Shown in pieces: positions 61,265 through 64,000 of a DNA stretch of 64,000 nucleotides. Made by a program: the position numbers and the translations under genes. The notes under the pieces were generated by a model that searched no databases, was not told the origin of the DNA, and worked only from the letters and a program-made list of their open reading frames with translations. Positions within the stretch are counted from its first letter, which is position 1; every line of letters starts with the position of its first letter. The DNA comes from Siminovitchia sp047228825 (lineage in GTDB: Bacteria > Bacillota > Bacilli > Bacillales > Bacillaceae_C), in NCBI RefSeq assembly GCF_047228825.1, contig NZ_JBFEGN010000003.1, positions 1 to 64,000 of the forward strand, given 5' to 3'.

Positions 61265-61392
61265 TTTGCAACCCCTACAATCATATTTTTTCCGGCCTGG
61301 GCTTACTTTGGAAAAAACCAAGCATGCTTGTCTCATTCAAACATTGGATATAAAATAAAGTTAAAGAATCGGGATTCAAGGAGTGAAAACAT

Positions 61393-61488
61393 TTGTCGAA
61401 TAAAAAAATCCAGCGTGTCATCATTTATCTCATGCTGTTTGCCATGCTTGCCACCACCGTTATGGCCGGATTGTCATTCATGCTCTAA
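61393..61488 (+). CDS. prli42: stressosome-associated membrane peptide Prli42
   Basis: 31 residues: MSNKKIQRVIIYLMLFAMLA, then TTVMAGLSFML. The SNKK.....YLML.AM..TT pattern matches Prli42, which in Listeria anchors the stressosome at the membrane and links stress sensing to sigma-B. The TTG start at 61393 follows AAGGAG by 9 bases. A terminator follows at once. Confidence 0.85.
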   Translation: MSNKKIQRVIIYLMLFAMLATTVMAGLSFML

Positions 61489-61491
61489 TGA

Positions 61492-61525
61492 AAAACAAGG
61501 CCTGCACCTGGGGAGGCCTTGTTTT
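61492..61525 (+). terminator. terminator after prli42
   Basis: AAAACAAGGCCT (61492-61503) pairs with AGGCCTTGTTTT (61514-61525), then TT. It also faces the convergent L,D-transpeptidase gene. Confidence 0.85.
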
Positions 61526-61527
61526 TT

Positions 61528-62031
61528 CTATATTGCCCCACTTTCGCGGACCAGTTGTTCCATCGTCTTGCCGGAATGAACGACCCAAATTTTTGTACCG
61601 ATCGGCACCCTTTCGTACAATTCCTCAAGCGTGCCCGCCGGCATTCGAATACAGCCTTGTGAAACATACATGCCGATTGAAAATGGATCGTTTGTGCCAT
61701 GTATGCCGTACATTCTGCCATCCGTACCTTTGGCATCAAATCCAATCCATCGCGATCCGAGCGGATTGCGGGGATCTCCCCCTGGAATGTTCTTTTTCCG
61801 GTAATACGGGTTGACCGCTTTTACTTTTATCGTAAAAAATCCTTCGGGAGTCAGTTCATTCCTTGCACCTGTTGCCACTTTGGAAGCCAACACAATTTGT
61901 CCGTGATCTATTAAAACAAGTTCATTCGTTCTTTTGTTGACAATAATGAGCGTGTCCCCGGGCAACACTTCTGTTCCGAAAGGCCAGAAAACGGACCCGG
62001 CCAGCAAACATAAAACAAAGACCGTACGCAA
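61528..62031 (-). CDS. secreted L,D-transpeptidase (YkuD fold)
   Basis: 167 residues. A signal peptide (about 1-20) is followed by the YkuD domain with YGIHGTNDPFSIGMYVSQGC and IRM, the catalytic His and Cys. It probably forms or edits peptidoglycan cross-links. The TTG start at 62031 follows AAAGGGTGAAGG. No LysM domain is attached. Confidence 0.9.
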   Translation of the reverse strand: MRTVFVLCLLAGSVFWPFGTEVLPGDTLIIVNKRTNELVLIDHGQIVLASKVATGARNELTPEGFFTIKVKAVNPYYRKKNIPGGDPRNPLGSRWIGFDAKGTDGRMYGIHGTNDPFSIGMYVSQGCIRMPAGTLEELYERVPIGTKIWVVHSGKTMEQLVRESGAI

Positions 62032-62093
62032 AAGCCTTCACCCTTTTTTGTTAGCTTGTGCGAAAGATGAAGACTCATACTCTTCTAAGGCAA

Positions 62094-62531
62094 TTAAACT
62101 TCAGCACAATATTGGTCAAAATAGCGTTGAAGCTTGTTGACAACAGACATCGGATCATGGCCTTCAATTTCGTGGCGCTCAACCATCGTGCAAATTTCCC
62201 CGTCCTTCAGCAAGGCAAAAGATGGAGAAGAAGGCGGATAATTGGTGAAATAACTTCTTGCTTTTGCAGTGGCTTCTTTATCTTGTCCGGCAAAAACCGT
62301 TACAAGATGGTCAGGACGTTTGTCATAATGGATGGCATGGGCAGCTGCCGGACGAGCCACCCCTCCGGCGCATCCGCATACGGAATTAATCATCACCAAA
62401 GTGGTGCCCTTTCTGCCCAGTGCTTTTTCCACGTCTTCAGGGGTTCTTAGCTGTTCATAACCTGCCTGTTCCATTTCTTCACGTGCTCTTTGAACTACAT
62501 CGTTCATAAATATATTAAAATCCATGCTCAT
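62094..62531 (-). CDS. brxB: bacilliredoxin BrxB
   Basis: 145 residues, DUF1094 thioredoxin-like fold. The active-site CGC is in INSVCGCAGGVARPAA. It removes bacillithiol from proteins; oxidised bacillithiol is then reduced by YpdA (4882-5871). The ATG at 62531 follows AAAGGAG. Divergent from the sRNA unit. Confidence 0.95.
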   Translation of the reverse strand: MSMDFNIFMNDVVQRAREEMEQAGYEQLRTPEDVEKALGRKGTTLVMINSVCGCAGGVARPAAAHAIHYDKRPDHLVTVFAGQDKEATAKARSYFTNYPPSSPSFALLKDGEICTMVERHEIEGHDPMSVVNKLQRYFDQYCAEV

Positions 62532-62609
62532 TTTTGTCGCTCCTTTTTGCGGGTTTCTATTGCTATCATAACAATTCGCCCAATATTATTTCAACTTCTG
62601 GACCTTTTG

Positions 62610-62634
62610 GTTTAACTTCTTGTAAAACGGGTAT
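62610..62634 (+). promoter_or_regulatory. consensus sigma-B promoter
   Basis: GTTTAA (62610-62615), 13 bases, GGGTAT (62629-62634) is an exact match to the sigma-B consensus. It points away from brxB towards a hairpin-terminator unit with no reading frame. Confidence 0.8.
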
Positions 62635-62640
62635 GATATA

Positions 62641-62709
62641 AATACATCTAGATCCATACCCCTAAACTCCCTAGATGTCTTTTGGACGGCAAGCTGCTGT
62701 CCCTTTTTT
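62641..62709 (+). ncRNA. candidate sigma-B-dependent small RNA
   Basis: The transcript would be about 69 bases. Hairpin 1 has ACATCTAG (62644-62651) paired to CTAGATGT (62671-62678), with a 19-base C-rich loop, ATCCATACCCCTAAACTCC. Hairpin 2 has GGACGGC (62684-62690) paired to GCTGTCC (62696-62702), followed by C and six T: an intrinsic terminator. There is no upstream gene on this strand for it to terminate, since brxB points the other way. C-rich loops of this kind bind Shine-Dalgarno sequences in Gram-positive sRNAs such as RoxS and RsaA. Confidence 0.7.
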
Positions 62710-62723
62710 ATGGAGGAGCGAAT

Positions 62724-63746
62724 CTAGTTTCTGTTAAAAACGGAAAAAAGTTGATCACAGGCTCCTTTTACAGTTAACTCTTCATTCATGACTTGATGCT
62801 CCATCTTCGGCATCAGTTTTTTTATTTCTGCATGCTCAAAGAAGAGCTTTTGCAGCCGTTCATGAATCAGTGCGTGCAGCCAATCTTTTGCCTGTTTTTT
62901 TCGCCTGCTTTCAAACACCCCCGACAACTTCGTCTCTGTTGCAAATTGCTGAATCATTTCCCATACTTCTTTTATTCCCGTGCCTTTCAATGACGAGCAG
63001 GGAAGCGCCCGTGGCGTCCAGCCGTCGGTCGGCGATTGTACGAAATGCAAAATTTGCTTAAACTCCCTTGCTGTTTTTTTGGCAAGTTCCACATTACTCC
63101 CGTCTGCTTTATTGATAATGATGGCATCAACAAGCTCCATAATGCCTTTTTTCATCCCTTGGAGCTCATCCCCCGCCCCTGTGATCGCAAGCATCATGAA
63201 AAAATCAACCATTCCGCGGACGACCCCTTCACTTTGCCCGACACCAACTGTCTCAACAAGGATGACATCATAGCCTGCCGCTTCACAGGCTAGGATCGTT
63301 TCCCGGGTTTTTCGGTGGACACCGCCAAGCGTCCCTCCCGATGGAGAAGGACGAATAAAGGCATTGGGATGTTTTGACAGCTGTTCCATCCTCGTTTTAT
63401 CCCCCAGAATGCTTCCGCCCCTGACAGTGGAACTCGGATCCACTGCCAGCACGGCTACACGATGGCCAAGGTTGCACAGCATTAGGCCAAATGTTTCAAT
63501 AAAGGTGCTTTTCCCTGCCCCCGGCACACCCGTAATCCCGATTCTGATCGAGTTCCCGGTGTGGGGAAGCAGGCGCTGCATCAGTTCTCCCGCCGCTTTT
63601 TCATGACGGGGTGCATTGCTTTCGATGAACGTAATCGCCTTTGAAAGAAACATTCTGTCACCGTCAAGCACCCTCTTAAAAAGTTCATCCACATTTGGTT
63701 CCTGCTGGCTTCGTTTAATAAATTTCCTGTATTTCTGCTCACCCAT
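62724..63746 (-). CDS. meaB: methylmalonyl-CoA mutase-associated GTPase MeaB
   Basis: 340 residues, G3E family. The P-loop is GVPGAGKST, with VDPSST, ETVGVGQSE and NKADG. It protects and reloads the B12-dependent mutase. The ATG at 63746 overlaps the mutase stop by 8 bases, so the two are translated together. Confidence 0.95.
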   Translation of the reverse strand: MGEQKYRKFIKRSQQEPNVDELFKRVLDGDRMFLSKAITFIESNAPRHEKAAGELMQRLLPHTGNSIRIGITGVPGAGKSTFIETFGLMLCNLGHRVAVLAVDPSSTVRGGSILGDKTRMEQLSKHPNAFIRPSPSGGTLGGVHRKTRETILACEAAGYDVILVETVGVGQSEGVVRGMVDFFMMLAITGAGDELQGMKKGIMELVDAIIINKADGSNVELAKKTAREFKQILHFVQSPTDGWTPRALPCSSLKGTGIKEVWEMIQQFATETKLSGVFESRRKKQAKDWLHALIHERLQKLFFEHAEIKKLMPKMEHQVMNEELTVKGACDQLFSVFNRN

Positions 63747-64000
63747 CGATCTCGACCACTTCCTCATATCCAAGGCGCCTGTAAATTTCCTCGATTACCT
63801 TTTGGGCAGCAACAGGAATGACTGTACCGGGCCCAAAAATGGCGGAAGCCCCATGTTTTTTGAGAAACTCGTAATCTCCGGGCGGGATTACCCCGCCAAT
63901 CACCACTACGATGTCTCCTCTTCCCAGTTTATTTAATTCCCCTACCAATTTGGGAAGGAGTGTTTTATGGCCGGCAGCCAATGAACTGAAGCCAATGACG
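63739..64000 (-). CDS. mutB: methylmalonyl-CoA mutase, B12-binding C-terminus (partial)
   Basis: 87 residues of the C-terminus are visible; the gene continues past the right edge. IGFSSLAAGHKTLLPKLVGE and VVVIGGVIPPGDYEFLKKHG belong to the cobalamin-binding domain. GPGTVIPVAAQKVIEE is typical of the large chain. The catalytic domain and the DxHxxG motif are outside the window. Confidence 0.93.
   Translation of the reverse strand, partial: VIGFSSLAAGHKTLLPKLVGELNKLGRGDIVVVIGGVIPPGDYEFLKKHGASAIFGPGTVIPVAAQKVIEEIYRRLGYEEVVEIDG

Noticed and set aside
62684..62709. sRNA hairpin as the terminator of meaB
   Set aside because: The T-run is only on the plus strand; on the minus strand the stem is followed by AAAAGAC.
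1..64000. CRISPR arrays, rRNA and tRNA genes
   Set aside because: I looked for regularly spaced direct repeats, tRNA-like T-arms with GGTTCGA and rRNA motifs and found none.

Overview
The window reads as a chromosome segment from a spore-forming member of the Bacillaceae, moderately GC-rich for the group. Gene content and order follow, from memory, the Bacillus subtilis ypd-ypb-res-spm-scp-lysA-spoVA-spoIIA-xerD-fur-spoIIM-yqk-yqj region, with several deletions and insertions. I cannot name a species. I see no rRNA, tRNA or CRISPR array.

Layout. 1-0.7 kb: the 5' end of a transposase gene and decayed sequence. 0.7-10 kb: a large catalase with an unusual distal heme pocket, prsW, ansA, the ypdA-ypbH-ypbG-ypbF-ypbE-ypbD series and ferredoxin. 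10-17.3 kb: ribU under an FMN riboswitch, then resE-resD and the resA-resB-resC cytochrome c maturation genes. 17.3-24.7 kb: rluB, the spore genes dacB-spmA-spmB, scpA-scpB, a DUF309 gene, ribT and lysA. 24.7-34.3 kb: the sporulation core (a spoVA operon lacking its middle genes, sigF-spoIIAB-spoIIAA, dacF, spoIIM) together with deoB, xerD and fur. 34.3-38.2 kb: yqxK (endonuclease Q family), nudF, mciZ, an aldo/keto reductase and sinI-sinR.

38.2-44.2 kb: acyl-CoA and ketone-body genes (scoA-scoB, a thiolase and HMG-CoA lyase) around xpaC-telA, which has a consensus sigma-W promoter. 44.2-51.1 kb is the most accessory part: an ECF sigma factor with a membrane anti-sigma-like partner, a TolB-like membrane beta-propeller, a frameshifted lipoprotein pseudogene with a second decayed copy, a LexA-boxed polY2/yolD pair and a lone Uma2 gene. 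51.1-64 kb is the yqj region: yqjQ-yqjP, T-box-controlled proI, namA, rnz, polY1, a peptidase, the propionyl-CoA carboxylase/methylmalonyl-CoA epimerase/mutase/MeaB set, prli42, an L,D-transpeptidase and brxB.

The observations most worth following are: (1) a complete small-RNA unit at 62610-62709, with an exact sigma-B promoter, a C-rich hairpin and an intrinsic terminator between divergent/convergent genes; (2) a 21-bp hairpin burying the spoIIM ribosome binding site and start codon, whose loop holds a sigma-E -10 box, so that only the local transcript escapes the hairpin; (3) the catalase that lacks the conserved distal asparagine; and (4) the spoVA operon that jumps from spoVAB to spoVAF. 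Small genes found by eye are mciZ, sinI, prli42, a Cys-rich 47-residue protein, a 31-residue membrane protein and a 54-residue ORF.
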